Origin: Chamaecrista fasciculata
Taxonomy: Eukaryota > Streptophyta > Magnoliopsida > Fabales > Fabaceae
DNA length: 64,000 bases
Assembly (NCBI GenBank): GCA_003254925.1
Contig: QANZ01046459.1
Coordinates: 62,001 to 126,000, forward strand
Direction: 5' to 3'
Part shown: piece after piece, positions 11,822 to 23,563 of the stretch
How positions within the stretch are numbered: the first letter of the stretch is position 1
How the letters are laid out: each line of letters opens with the position of its first letter
The notes under the pieces: model-generated
The model's database searches: none
Told to the model about the DNA's origin: nothing
The model's input: the letters and a program-made list of their open reading frames with translations, nothing else
Program-made: the position numbers and the translations under genes

Positions 11822-12144
11822 AAAAAAAATAGTAATGTGGCAAAAGAGGAGCGAGACTTGTTTTTATCTCTATTTCTTTCGTCTATTCCATCTTCCTCCC
11901 AATCCCACTCCATATCTCTTCTCTCTTTCTCTCTCACCTCCATCTCTCTCTTTTCTCTCCCCTTTTCTCTCGAGATGAAGATGAGTGAGAGATGAGAGGT
12001 AGGGAGAGAGGGAGGTACAAAGGTGGAAATGAGAGAGATTTAAAAAAATGACACTTAAAGGGTTGTTTTGGACTTTTTGTCCTAAATGTATGTGATAACT
12101 CTAAAAATTTAGTGTGATTTAAACTTACTCTTAAGTTGTTTTAA
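11822..12144. other. Gene-free stretch with CT-rich tract
   Basis: Contains a pyrimidine-rich run (11,860-11,960) followed by a purine-rich run (11,975-12,035), loosely complementary, suggesting the arms of an old palindromic element. No reading frame of note. Confidence 0.45.
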
Positions 12145-12461
12145 CTTAAATGTATGTGACACACGGATGCGAGACACGATACGGGTACGGACATATTGAC
12201 ACATCAGATTTTTAAAATTATATGACATGACCCGGCATATATTTATATATAAAAATAATTAAAAATTCATAAATTTGATGAAAATTTTAAAAGTTACAAT
12301 ATATTCATAATATATGTCATCTATGATATTATTTTCTATTGTTTGTCATGATAAAGTAAAAAAAAAATTAATTTTATATTCTGAAATTTATGAATATGTG
12401 TCGTGTGGCTGTCGTACGGGTGTCGGACATGGACACGTGTCTGACACGACGACATGCTATC
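12145..12461. mobile_element. MITE, 'GTGTC' family, copy 1 (inverted)
   Basis: Ends are rich in gtgtcgt/acgacac motifs (tgacacacggatgcgagaca ... gacacgtgtctgacacgacg) around an AT-rich core. The same core and ends recur at 31,366-31,675 and 61,752-62,055. This copy lies in the opposite orientation to those two. Confidence 0.65.
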
Positions 12462-12509
12462 AAAATGAAGTGTTCATGCTTCAAAGGTTGTTAATGAAGC
12501 TTAATTATT

Positions 12510-13750
12510 GAATATTTTGTGTTTTATTAGTTGTAGTTGTTCATTTTGTTCGTTTTAAGCTTTTATTTATTTTGTTTTGTTTATTTTTGTTGTTTGTTTG
12601 CTCCAGTTATCTGGTAATTTCAGGCTCTCATTTTATTGATTTTTTTTATATATATTTAAGGACTTTGAATTGTTGCTTCGAAGGTTAAGAAGATGTTGGA
12701 AAATCAACGATTTGTTGTGTGAAGCGATTTGATGCTAAAAGGAAGAAATTGGAGGATAATTGTATGTCTGCTCGCCTAGGCAAGTAGTTGCAGTTTTTTC
12801 ATGAAAAACATAGCAACATCGTCATTTTGGAAGGGAGGATCATTTTTTAGACTGGAAAACACACCTAGAATTCAAGGGGTGCACGATTTTGCAAGGGAAA
12901 TTTGGAATCTTGCCAAAAAGCTTTGATTTTGGTGGATTGGAGAGCTTAGGAGTGAAGATTTAGCAGATTACTCTTGGGGTTTTCTTCACCTCTTCTCTTT
13001 CCTTCTTCTCTATGTCCACTATTATTGTAGTTTATCTTTACTTGAGTATATTAGGTTAGATATTTGATTTCTCTAGGATTAGAACTACTTAATGATGTAA
13101 TTTGACATATAGTTTACTCTGATTTTGGATGATTTTGGTTTGTAAGTTCAATTGATGTGATTAACTTGTTCTCCTTTTTTTATTGGCCACCAAATTTGAA
13201 ATTTTCATGAATTGTTTTGATTTATACTTGAAAAAGATTAATTAAAGCTATGTCTTGTATTTGATTGCCTCTAGATTTTGTTTCTGATGAAATTTGTTAA
13301 TAGAGTAGAAATACTTATTAGCCTAGGGGAACTCAATTGAGCTTGAACTTAATGAACTTATATAATTGGTTCACCATATATAGAAATATAGATGAATTAA
13401 TTAGAATCAATAGGCTTATAATTGACTGAAAGTAATTACAGGTAAATTAGTGTTTAAGGTTAGCTTTGTCATAATCGTAAGTCCATAAATTGGAGTATGT
13501 GATTGGTTAAGTGAAGTTGTTAAGTAGGGACAATCCTAAGGAGTAGGGAAGTTCTTCACATTTGGAATCTATGAAGTTTTTCAGTGTTTAATTTGGATTA
13601 TGTTATTACATTTCAAATTTTTTTAGCTTAAATGAATTCACGATGAAGTTCCTTGAGGGACGACAGCCGATGCCCAAGTCAATATATTACTTTGATAATG
13701 TACACTTGCACTTGAGTTTTATAAATATAAAAACTTGCATATAAAGAAAT
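12510..13750 (+). mobile_element. Probable LTR-retrotransposon remnant (LTR/U5-like sequence)
   Basis: Non-coding sequence with stops in all frames. Near its right edge it has GAAGTTCCTTGAGGGACGAC (13,648 onward), a form of the 'AAGTTCC-GAGGGA-CGAC' phrase that in my experience lies near the LTR/U5 end of several plant LTR elements. Related phrases on the minus strand occur at about 15,830 and 49,610 in this window. No gag or pol is present and terminal repeats were not located. The class is an inference. Confidence 0.35.
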
Positions 13751-13759
13751 AACCCATTA

Positions 13760-14190
13760 GTATGCCCTATTGTTCATTTTGGTATTTTATGTTTTAAAAT
13801 GTTCAAATTGGTTCTAAATGCTTGTAAAATGATTTATTTTGGTCCCAAACTAGTAAATATGGTTATATTTCTCTTGTCTCAAGTTCGAATGTGATGCGTT
13901 CAGAGTTATGTATTGTTCTCAAAGAGTACTTTCTCTATCCAGTTGGGACCATCAACAAAAAAGATCAAATCGATCCTGAAAATAGACTACCCGTTTAATG
14001 GTCAAACAAGCAAAAATTGATCATATATCTCTTGTTTCAAGTTTGAATGTGACGTATTCAAAGGTACGAATTACTCTTAACAAGTAATTTAAACATGAAA
14101 TGAGATACGCGAGAAATATGACCAAATCCAATAGTTTGGGACAAAAATTAACATTAAAACATACATTTAAGACTAAAATGACCCTTTGAC
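13760..14190. mobile_element. Modular TIR family, copy with two internal modules
   Basis: The left arm (tgttcattttggtatttta, aaatgttcaaattggttcta) and right arm (acatttaagactaaaatgac, then cctttgacc) enclose two tandem modules. Each module follows the pattern 'tctcttgtttcaagttcgaatgtga', 'gagttatgtattgttctcaa', 'ctatccagttgggaccatca'. The same modules appear in the copies at 26,480, 29,738, 33,585 and 42,332. Confidence 0.7.
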
Positions 14191-14567
14191 CAAAACATGA
14201 CAGTTCATCTCTTCTTGAAGGAAAACTAGAACCTATACGGGAATTGAAACACACAAAAAGAATAATATTGAAAGTTAATAATTTGAATGCCTTTGCCAAA
14301 ATTTTGTTCCACGGGAACTCTTTTTTTTTTTATTGAAAAAACGGTGAAGGATATAAACCCAGCATCCACAGCCCATAACACCTAAGCATCCACATCATTA
14401 TACTCGCTGATAGTGACACTCAGGTTATGGCTTGAGGACGCAATAGTGTGCAAAGTAAACAAGGTTTTATCAGACAAGTCACAAACCTTATTAAAAACAC
14501 AATCATAAAGATTAACGATAGTTAGAATGGACCTAATAGCCGTAGACGGTTCCATCTTCACGCCCTT

Positions 14568-15722
14568 CTAGATGATGTCATTCCTGCATTTCCATATAAC
14601 GTCAAGCCCAATGAGGATAGTAAGCCAAACCTCACCGAAACGGTCCTTGTTTTTCCACCAGAGAAGAATCCAAAACCTCAACCAACTGCAGAACTGCCCA
14701 TTCCCTAAGTCTGTCCTTAATGAGCATGGTAAACCAAACCAAACGGCCTTGGTGAAACTGCACTGCAAAACCGTATGGGAGATCGAATCATCGGCCTCAC
14801 CACAGAATGGACAGACGATCTCACAACAGAGGTGATGTCAATTGAGATTCGTGAAAGTTGGAAAGGCGTCGTTGAGAATCTTCCAAACGGTCAACAACAC
14901 CCTCATAGGTGATTTTATCCTCCAGAAATCCTTCCAAGCAAAGTTTCGGCGAAATTTATTACCATGATTCGGATGGTCCACACGACGAAGCAGCTCGAAA
15001 CCCGATGCAGTGGTGTACGACCCGGCGGCAACCGAAGTCCAAATCCACGAATCCAGGACAGAGTGAACTGGCCCCCGAGTATTCAGTAACACTATCGCAT
15101 TCATAGTTGAACATACAAGATTGATTTTATGAATATCCAAAGAGTGTGTATTATGGTCCAGCAAGTCACTGACCAGCACCCAGAAGGGGACCCATTATAT
15201 TAATATGTCTCGCCCAAAATCTGCTTTTGATATCTATCTTGTCCCCCATGCCAAGTCTCCACTTGAGGTGATCTGTAATGATGTGAGCACTCTGTTTGAC
15301 TCCCTTCCAGACAATAGATTACGAGGTGCCAGGTTTCAGATCAAAATCTGAGTGCGGGATGATATACTTGTTTCGAACCCATTGAGAAACTACAGACTGA
15401 GGTTTGTCTAAGATTCTCCATGTGTGCTTTGCCAAAAGAGTTTTATTTACCAACCTCGTGTCTCGAAAGCCTAGCCCACCCTCTGTCTTAGGTTTAAAGA
15501 TGGCACGCTTGTTAAGAAAATTCACCCTCTTGTTATCCCCATTAAACCCTTAGAAGAAAGTAGTCATCACACTTTGATAGCGTCTGTCACTTTCTTGGGT
15601 GCCTGGAAGCACGACAATTTATACACCGGGTCAGACTGAATGACTGATTTGATTAACTTGACTCTCCCAGCCTGAGAAATAAGTTGGCTTTTCCAACCCG
15701 CCAGCCAGTGGATGCGGACACC
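14568..15722 (-). pseudogene. LINE ORF2, C-terminal part (thumb and zf-RVT), disrupted
   Basis: Frames read HWLAGWKSQLISQAGRVKLI (about 15,720-15,660), KAIFKPKTEGGLGFRDTRLV-type sequence (15,525-15,430), the RVT-associated zinc-binding region including WKILNDAFPT (14.84-15.18 kb), and QCSFTKAVWFGL...DVIWKCRNDII (14,768-14,568). These are the usual order of motifs after the reverse transcriptase in plant LINEs. They fall in different frames with intervening stops, so no functional protein results. Confidence 0.8.
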
Positions 15723-15729
15723 CGTCGTA

Positions 15730-17222
15730 AGGTGTCAAACAAATCAAATTAATGATACTTGAGCCTCGCAAGTATTACTATATTTATTAGAATATAGTAT
15801 AGATGCTAACCCAAGGTCGAATCTCTCGCGGAACTTCGTGGTTAAAGACAACTATTATTTATATGAATAACTATGAACTTAGGTGAGGCTATTAAGATTG
15901 ATATAAGAACAATTGTATAAAAGGCAAACAAACAATAAAGATAAAGATATCCTATAGACTAATCATGAATTCTACCATCATAGTTCATAAAGATACGGAA
16001 TTGAAGTGTCACTTTAATTATGTAAAGAACCATATTCAAAGGTATTAATCCGAACTTCAAATATAATAGACTAAGAACAATGGCGAAAGATATAAGATTA
16101 GGATCGATCACTCAGCCAAACTAGGTTATGAGCAATTTGTCAAAGCTCTTCAAGGCAATCTATATTATTGCAGTATCGGAAGACTAAACAAATAAAGAAC
16201 AATCCTAATAATCATACTTTCTAAGATAGATAGAACACTCTTCATAGACCATGTTAAAAGAGCAAACTTTATTAATCGTGAGAGAGATAGACTCCAAGAA
16301 TATCAATGTCTCATTCCCTAATAAAGTTATGAACTATCAATCCAAACATATAATTGTACTTTGAAACAAAACACTTAGATCTAAGAACAATCAATCAATA
16401 AAGATAATTAAACAACAACTCCCTGGACTATAAAGAACTTCGGCTTCCTTCATGATCTTCCTCTAGGATGAAGAACATTTAGGCTCTCATCATAGAGACC
16501 TATTGACAGCTACTCTACTCTATTCTATTCTGCCTCCAGTTGAGGTGCTGGGGCATTTCTCGGATGTACTCTCGCTACTAGGATGATTTGAGTGTGAAAT
16601 GACGCTCTCTATTTATAGTCCTAAGTAGAGTGCTTGATCCGCAAGTCAATGAATGATTTTGGACTTGGGCCGTTGCTTGCGACAGGCAGCCCAACACGGA
16701 AGCGCACCGAAATATCTGCGATATTTCAATTATATCTTCGTATCTTGAATCCTAGCCGTCCAAAATATACTCTAATGCTTCGGATTAATCTGCGCCGCGA
16801 CATTTCCCACTTGGGCCGTTGGCGCAAGTGACGGCGCAACATAATATTGCGCTGAAGCTTACTTGCTGACGTCATATTCCTCTCAGATGCTTGCTCCGCG
16901 GGATTTACCTCCTTGCGCCAGCGGCTCATCCAACGACACAAGATCATCTTGTGCTTTTTGATATCTTCTCGTTGATTTTAGATGATTCCCTTTGGTTAGA
17001 CCTTGTTTGGATGTCTGAAACACTAAAAACTCATTAAATAGCACTTATTTATAAAATACAATAAATAAACACTAATTAACCTATTTTATCCACTTTATTA
17101 TGTCATACCTTGGTGCAGCCCTTAACATATTAATTGGTCTAATTACAATATATTATTATTATAAACATATTAAAAGAAGGCCAAATAACTTGTTCATGTT
17201 TGGGCTGATCACCAGTCATTAA
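15730..17222 (-). mobile_element. LTR-like insertion (probable solo LTR) within the LINE
   Basis: Interrupts the LINE ORF2 between NFDDLE (right) and HWLAGWKS (left), two blocks normally close together. On the minus strand it has a promoter-like TATA box (16,618-16,607), and then near the left edge GAAGTTCCGCGAGAGATTCG and ACCTTGGGTTAGC, resembling the U5 phrase of plant LTR elements. It ends TTTGTTTGACA, compatible with a CA-terminated LTR. There is no gag or pol, so a solo LTR is likeliest. I could not define a matching TG start or a 5-bp target duplication. Small open frames at 16,634-16,947 are unlikely to be genes. Confidence 0.5.
16607..16618 (-). promoter_or_regulatory. TATA box of the LTR-like insertion
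   Basis: On the minus strand it reads CTATAAATAGAG, a near-ideal plant TATA box, followed about 30 bp downstream by sequence leading into the U5-like region. This is what an LTR promoter should look like, and it supports the retroelement assignment. Confidence 0.5.
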
Positions 17223-17226
17223 TTTT

Positions 17227-18152
17227 CTATTCGAGGTCATCAAAATTACGCTTCAGGTCCTGTCTTTCATCCACAAAAATCCCCTGGTATTTCCCTAGCT
17301 TGTTGGTTGCTTCGACGCCAAACAAGTGCGTCAAATCCGCTTTGACCAATCTCGGGGTGTTAGGACTCAACACCATATTAGACTTCTCAACATTGATGCT
17401 CAACCCTGTCTGGTTGCAAAAATCATCGAGAATACTTTTTAAAATTTGCGACGATTGGTTATCTGCTCTGAAGAAAAGTATCAAGTCATCAGCATACAAG
17501 AGATGCATAATTGAGGGGCCTCTCCGAGCAAATTTAATACCGTGATAGCTATTCTTGCTTTCGGCATCTAACACGAGGCAAGAGAGAACATTCATACATA
17601 AGATGAAAAGATATGGGCAAAGAGGGCCACCTTGCCTGACCCCCTGTGAACATCCACATCCGTTGAAATTTGACCATTCAGAAGGAGAGTGAAGGTAGCC
17701 GAAGATATACAATTCATGATGCAATTAATAAACCTCTCTGGAAACCCCATATGCTCGAGCACAACCTTCATGAACACCTAATCAATCTGGTCGTAAGCTT
17801 TAGCCATATCTACTTTAAGAGCCCCCCATGTTGTCTTCCCGTTTTTTGCCCGATGGATCACCGATATGCTCTTCGAAGCAAGGAAGATGTTGTCAAAGAT
17901 AAGTCGACCTTTAACAAAGGCATTTTGGATTGGAGAGACAAGAGAATCCATCAACCCCTGTAGGCGATTGACTATGACTTTTGAGATAACCTTGTATATA
18001 ACATTATAGAGACCAATCGGTCGAAAATCCCTGAATGTCTCCGGGCTATCAACTTGAGGTATAAGAGAGATGAATGTAGAGTTAATGGCCGCCAAGTCAC
18101 AGTTCCCATCAAAGAAATCCCGAACTAAGTTGTGAATATCATTTTGCATCAA
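17227..18152 (-). pseudogene. LINE ORF2, reverse transcriptase domain, disrupted
   Basis: Two frames together carry the core of a LINE reverse transcriptase. 18,152-17,778 has FRPIGLYNVIYKVISKVIVN and KVDMAKAYDQID (first catalytic Asp region). 17,724-17,227 has GVRQGGPLCPYLF and the catalytic YADD box (MHLLYADDLILFF), then LDDFCNQTGLSINVEKS. The frame changes between the two pieces. In the motif GxRQGxP the usual D is replaced by G, as in some plant LINEs. Confidence 0.88.
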
Positions 18153-18361
18153 ATACCAATACCTATGAAAGAAGCCGTAGGAATCCCATCAGGCCCCGGT
18201 GCTTTGTAAGGCTTCAGCTGAAACACCGCAGTCCTGGCCTCCTCCAACGTGACCTATTTGATGAGATTCGTTGAGGACTCACTTGAAACAGTGGGAATAT
18301 TGATAATAACCAACCAGTTATGCATATCCCTATCCGGGTTATCCTCAGCAACCGCAAAAAT

Positions 18362-19588
18362 TCATTCAAAGTACCTTCCCGCTTCCTGTTCAAGAATGTT
18401 GTAGTCTTCAATCCATAAGCCATCAGAATCCCGAATTCTGTGAATTTTATTTTGAGCCTGCCTTTTCCAGACAACATTGTGGAAATAAGAAGTATTTTTG
18501 TCGCCTTGCACGAGCCACATCTGTCTAGATTTTTGGGCCCAAAAGATCTCCTTCCTTTCATACCATCTCTTTAGCTCCACTCTGATTTCAAGTTCCTTCT
18601 CATTTAGCTTTCTCAACTCCATCGGTGGCCGAGGATTGCTTTTAGAGAGAATAATATTCTGAATACAGGTCAGATCATTCTCAAGCCTGTAGATATGATG
18701 CTGAATATGCCCAAAAACCATTTTATTCCAAACTTGTAGATAAGTTTTCAGCCTCTGAAGCTTTGTGGACACAGTCGATAGACTTGAAAGGAAAAAGCAC
18801 CAATTCTAAGCATTATTAACAATAAGATCAGAGGCCCCTTCATGCATCCACATAGCTTCAAATCTGAAATGTTTCCCTTTTGAGGGGATACACAGTTCAG
18901 TATCAACAAAAACAAGCGCATGATCAGATGTAGCAATATTAAGAACCTCTGCACTCATATGAGGAAAGTGAGTCAGCCAAAATGGAGTTATTAAACATCT
19001 GTCAAGTCTTTCAACCACTTTATCCTCCCCCTCCCTATTGTTACTCCAAGTGAACCACTGATCTAAGGGGATAAAATCAATAACTCCCAAGTCGTTAATC
19101 AGGTCAATCAAAGCTGACACTCCTCTGATATTCATGTTTTTGTTGCATTTTTCACTGCATTTTTTATTTGGTTAAAATCCCAAATAATCATCCATGGCCC
19201 TGTTATATTTGCAGCAACATTTTTTAAATATTCCCATAACACATACCAGAGTTCAACTCTAGGAAAACCATAGACACAAGTCACATGGGAAAGCACACCA
19301 TTATCGTTAACATAAGAAAAGTGGTTCCAACTTGGGCATACATCAATGACATTAAGATTCGCATTCCCTACCCAGGCCAAAACAAGTCCACCTTTTTTTC
19401 GCTCGGGGATCAACCCCTACAACATTACATAGCCCAACTAAAGTACAAAACCTAAAGGTAAGAGAAACCGGGCACATAGTCTCAGCCAAGAAGACAACCT
19501 TTGGCTTTTTATCTTTGATAATGCGGTGGAGGCGTCTCATTGTCGGGGTGGCCCGGAGCCCCCGACAATTCCAAGAAATCATTCTCAT
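18362..19588 (-). pseudogene. LINE ORF2, APE-type endonuclease and linker, disrupted
   Basis: Starts with MISWNCRGL at about 19,588, the usual N-terminus of plant LINE endonucleases, and continues with RRLHRIIKDKKPKVVFLAET. After a frame change come WFTWSNNREGEDKVVERLDR and TSDHALVFVD (the conserved SDH box, about 18.9 kb). A linker region follows to about 18,362, including WLVQGDKNTSYFHNVV, a motif common before the reverse transcriptase. At least two frameshifts inactivate it. Confidence 0.85.
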
Positions 19589-19660
19589 CTTGTAAAACAG
19601 AGTCAAAACCCAGAGTTGCAAATCCAAAAGCCAAATCCCAAACAAGCAGAATCTAAAGTA

Positions 19661-21060
19661 AGAGAACCAAATAGCCGGAAACTAAAAACCACCAAGCCAG
19701 GGAACAGAATCAAGAAACCAGCAGATTAGCAAGCACAATCCACAAGCAAAAAGACTAGAAACTAGAATCCAAAAAACAGAAACCAGCGAAATAGGACTCA
19801 TAACCCGAGAGAGAGCTTTGAAGAGAAAACTGAAAGTCTGAATCCAGAAAACACACTGTAACCCCAAACTTTTAGCCATTTTTGAAAAACCATTAATCAA
19901 AAATCCACCTCCCAATACCACTATTTAGAAAACCCACTGCATGAAACCACCGATTGAAAATCCAAAGAAGAAAACGTCGTCGTCTTCTGAACCCACTACT
20001 CTGGAACACTAATCTAGAACCACCAATTAAACAGAAACCACTGTCTCTAAAACCACTAAACAAAAACTACCGTCTGAAGAAAAAACCACTTATTTGAAAA
20101 CTAAACAAACGTCGTTGTCTGTTTTACAATCCAGCAACCACGAAATTGTCGTCGTGCTTTACAGTTCGGCCACCACGAGTCCACAGCCGTTTGTTTTACA
20201 TTTTGGCACCGACTATCACGCCACCGTTAATTTTCCCCAGATCTGGATCAAAACTGCGCCTCTTCCGTCTCTTCGCAAGGAGGAGCAACGTCGTATCAGA
20301 ACCGCCTCTTTCGTCTGACTCCCAATCTACCAGGAGCTCAGCGTAACGCGCCTTCACTCGACATCTGTGTAACAGCCCGACGAGTGAACAGGCTTAAGTC
20401 TCACGCGCCATCTCTTATATACCACAAATATTGGAAAGTGTAGGATATTCGTAGAAACTCTTATATTTATTGAATTCCTTGATAGATAATAAACTCCAAA
20501 AAATGATTGACTTCATCTACAGGAGATAAAGTCATTTTCCATGATTAATCATGGAAAAAGAACTTAGAAAAAGAGAGAAAATATAAGTGGATAAGGTTAT
20601 TTCAATGAGCAGTTTCTTTGAGATGATAAAGTGAATGAGCAAATAAAACAGTAAGTAATGAATCTTATTTATAAGAGAGAAAAAGAGTTCAAAGTGTTCA
20701 ACTACCGATGTGAGATAAAAAAACACAATTTTGCCACCGTTATTATGGTGCATCACCATGTTGCAAAGTAGGCCTGTGGCGCACACCTACACCATGTCGT
20801 TTTGTTCATCTTTTTAAAATCTTTCATACAACTCATGATTTAATTGGGCTCTCATGGTCATAAATAAGCCCCAAAAGCCAACACTTTTATGCAACATCAT
20901 GTTCTTTTTTTTTTTTTTTGGATTTTAGAGTGCCATATTATAGTTAACAGAAAATGTTAACAAAAATTGACAATAGGGCCAATATTGAATTTTTTGAAAA
21001 CCATAATGGGCCATATTAAAAGAAAAATATATATATATATATTGGCTTTTATGAATCTAA
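19661..21060. other. Stretch without identifiable gene (LINE leader or old flank)
   Basis: 19,660-20,345 is A/C-rich on the plus strand with irregular 'aaaccac' repeats. It could be the 5' leader of the neighbouring LINE or unrelated flank; I cannot tell. No gag-like motif is present. 20,346-21,060 is AT-rich, with a T run at about 20,907-20,921 and no credible frame. Confidence 0.45.
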
Positions 21061-21067
21061 TATGAAA

Positions 21068-21170
21068 TTTGTAATCGCTTTTCATTCAGATACATTATCA
21101 AGAACTCACAGAAGTTTGTAATTGCTTACTTATATTTTCATTCAGATACATTATCAAGCACTCACAGAAG
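21068..21170 (+). repeat. Imperfect tandem duplication of about 50 bp
   Basis: The unit 'ttgtaat-gctt...ttcattcagatacattatca' followed by 'ag-actcacagaag' occurs twice in a row; the second copy has a 9-bp insertion and one substitution. The second copy runs into a short exon-like open stretch ending at caagagcacag|gttctc (about 21,205), which I do not recognise. Confidence 0.7.
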
Positions 21171-21342
21171 TTGCAAAAAGAATTGGTAACAAACAAGAGC
21201 ACAGGTTCTCTTGATTCATTTTTTTACATTTTAGACTATGTTGGCTTAATCTTTTTGTTGAGTATGTTGGCTTTTTAGACTATGTTGGCTTTTTTTACTT
21301 GGTTGGATCATTTGTCTGGAAGCTTGAACCTTGAAAGACTGG

Positions 21343-21819
21343 GCAAGTGTCGTGAGCACATTGGCCAAGTTTGGTGCCGCAATTGATGCATTAAAGGTGT
21401 TACTTGCCTCCGTTTAAATTTTATTGCAATGGTTTTTTTTCAAGAATTGTGATCTGATTTGGGGATATTTATTGCTAACTTGGTTTGAAATGTCATGCTT
21501 TGCTCTTTCAGCCTCGGATACTTGTTCTCCTAAAGCGATGCCTTTTTGACAGCGATGAGGAGGTTTGTTGAATTTGAATTGTGAAAATATGTATGATCTT
21601 CTGTAGAAAAAGTGATAGTAGCACATTTTAAAAGGTTTAGATGAATTCTTTGTGCTCTTCTCTCTCTTTGGAAAATCTAGAGGTATGATTATGTTTAGAT
21701 GAATTCTTTGTACTCCTTGGACTTATATCTGGATAATTATGTTTACTTTTCAGGTTCGTGAGAGGGCAACACTATATCTAAATACACTTGGAGGTGATGG
21801 CTTGGTTGTTGAAACAGAG
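21343..21819 (+). pseudogene. COPG: Fragment of a coatomer gamma-subunit (COPI) gene, three exon pieces
   Basis: Three exon-sized pieces give a continuous stretch typical of coatomer gamma: ASVVSTLAKFGAAIDALK (21,343-21,396), PRILVLLKRCLFDSDEE (21,512-21,562) and VRERATLYLNTLGGDG plus LVVETE (21,754-21,819). Introns between them have GT donors and TTCAG acceptors in phase. Functional COPG is near 900 residues and builds the COPI coat; here only about 60 residues survive. An in-frame stop lies just upstream (21,325-21,327) and nothing recognisable as COPG follows. Retained introns rule out a processed copy. The neighbouring fragments of other genes and the Helitron end at 26,293 suggest genomic capture. 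Confidence 0.82.
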
Positions 21820-23471
21820 GTGATAGAAGCTGTTTCATCCAATGTCTGCAAGTTCCTAACTTTCGCTTAGGGACTAAACTGAACAAATATGATTTTGTTT
21901 TGAAAAATAATAAATTTATCAGTTTAGGGACTTAACTGAACAAATATGATTTTATAGAGACCAAATAGTGATTTTTAGAAAAAAGAAATGAATATTAATA
22001 AAAGAAGTTATTTTACAGTTTTCAGGTTTTACAATTCTATAATTGCTTTGACTTTACAGTTTTCAAGTTTTATATTGATCAATATGGTGGTGATGATGAT
22101 ATCTGGATTGGCAAGACTCTCTATAGGTTATAATTTCTCATAAACAGAACTTTCAGTATATAGACAATAGGGAAACTCTGTTTCTTATTATAGCAAAAGG
22201 AAATAAGTGAATTTGAAGGTTGATTGATAATTTTAACTGCACCTATACTACTTTAGGATAGATGTGAAAGTTCTTCATTGATTCAGGCTGTTTAAGAAGT
22301 TGGATTTAAAATTTGAGTTATGAAATTTCTCCATTATGTATCTAAGATACAGATGCTTCAAAGTTTGAGTTATGAAATTTCTCCATTATGTATCTAAGAT
22401 TTCAATATTGATAAATATATAGGTCTGCTTTATACTAATGCTGATAGGATGGATTTGAGTCTTCTGAACTTTGCTGTGATAACATTAATGGTTCTTTGAC
22501 AGGCAACATTGTTTTGCTTTTCTAACGACATGATATTACATGCTTCCACATTTATAACATGGTTTGAGCACTCCTAAATTGAATCTGCAATGCTTGCAAT
22601 ATTTGATCTGTGAAAGATTTGCATGATGATGTCTTGCTTCTCTGAAAATGAGAATACGTTTGGGCATTATCTAGCAGTTGAGTTTTCATTTTCTGCTATG
22701 GAGTATGTAAAATATAAAACTTCATTGTAATACACTTTAATTTGTTTAAGTGAATTCACCAGGCTTGGCAAAGATGATACTCTCCTTCTCTGACTTTGAA
22801 CTGACAGAAATTATGTATAGGTTGCACAACTCTTGAATTACTTTTAGGTTTATAAAACTTGCAAATTGTGTGAGGCTTTATAGAGTTGATTTAAGTTTAA
22901 TTAGCTCATAATGTCTGATATAAAAAGGCATGTTTAGTGTCATTACAGAGGCGGATATTTTAATCAAGTTTCTTGGTTTTAAGACCAGCTGTCTGTTCTA
23001 AATAAAAAAAGGTAGAAGATTAAAACAAAATCATGGAGTTGTCTCGGTATGAAATGTTGTTGCTAACGTTATTGTTGCATGCTTAAGATCCTTGAAGTGA
23101 ACTGTCTGGATGAATTGATTATACATTTATCTTTATATACTTAGTTCAATTGGTTTGGCTTTATCATGCTAATTGATACTGGTAAGCATGCTAATTGATA
23201 CCGACAATTAGTTAATTTGTATTGTAGAAGTTCTTCATTTGCTTGCACTTTGTTGGATGACTAAAGATAAAGTTTTTCTATATGAACTCTGACCATTTGT
23301 AAGCATTATGATGGTTCTTTGTTACTTATATAGTTTACCTTTCTGTTCATTTTAGGCCAAATGAATAAAGGAAGTTTTTAGTATACAGTCATCTTATATA
23401 TCATGGTATTTTATAAATTATAGAAGAAAACAATGCCAGCCTTCTTGACTTCTTAAATTTGTTGAAAGCAG
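21820..23471 (+). other. Non-coding stretch with short tandem duplications
   Basis: AT-rich, intron-like sequence. It contains a duplicated 37-bp segment (tttgagttatgaaatttctc plus ccattatgtatctaaga) at about 22,312-22,400, and a duplicated catgctaattgatac at about 23,166-23,203. A similar duplication of 'gtttagatgaattctttgt' lies inside the COPG fragment at 21,634-21,712. No gene seen. Confidence 0.5.
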
Positions 23472-23563
23472 GTTGCAGAATACAGAGAAGAAGGATATGT
23501 AGTTGGGTTGATAAGGGGTTTTGTGAAGACAGTGAAATCACAGAGTTCAAAACCCCACCTGAG
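23472..23563 (+). pseudogene. Single exon fragment of a HOOKLESS1-like N-acetyltransferase
   Basis: Between an AG (23,470-23,471) and a GT donor (23,564) lies an open 92-nt piece encoding VAEYREEGYVVGLIRGFVKT followed by VKSQSSKPHLR. The pattern 'VAE...VG-IRG--KTV' matches the start of the GNAT domain in plant HLS1-like acetyltransferases as I remember them. No upstream or downstream HLS1 exons are visible. It lies on the same strand as the COPG fragment and 2.7 kb upstream of the Helitron terminus. A captured exon is the most economical reading; a homology search would confirm or reject the family. Confidence 0.6.

Larger units (their letters stand above)
14321..19660 (-). mobile_element. 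Decayed L1-type LINE, 5' end unresolved
   Basis: A minus-strand non-LTR retrotransposon. The 3' end is a poly(A) tail seen as a T run at 14,322-14,332. Going 5' from there come the zinc-binding reverse-transcriptase tail (about 14.57-15.18 kb), the thumb region (15.3-15.7 kb), the reverse transcriptase (17.23-18.15 kb) and an endonuclease beginning MISWNCRGL near 19,588. No ORF1/gag-like frame is visible upstream. The element is split by an LTR-like insertion at about 15,730-17,222. I could not find a target-site duplication, so the right edge is uncertain. Confidence 0.85.

Noticed and set aside
16634..16947. Short open frames on both strands in the GC-richer part of the LTR-like insertion
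   Set aside because: They overlap each other, carry no gag or pol motif, and lie near the TATA box, so they are LTR promoter sequence.
21343..21819. A functional small COPI gene
   Set aside because: Only about 60 residues of a roughly 900-residue protein survive, with a stop just upstream.
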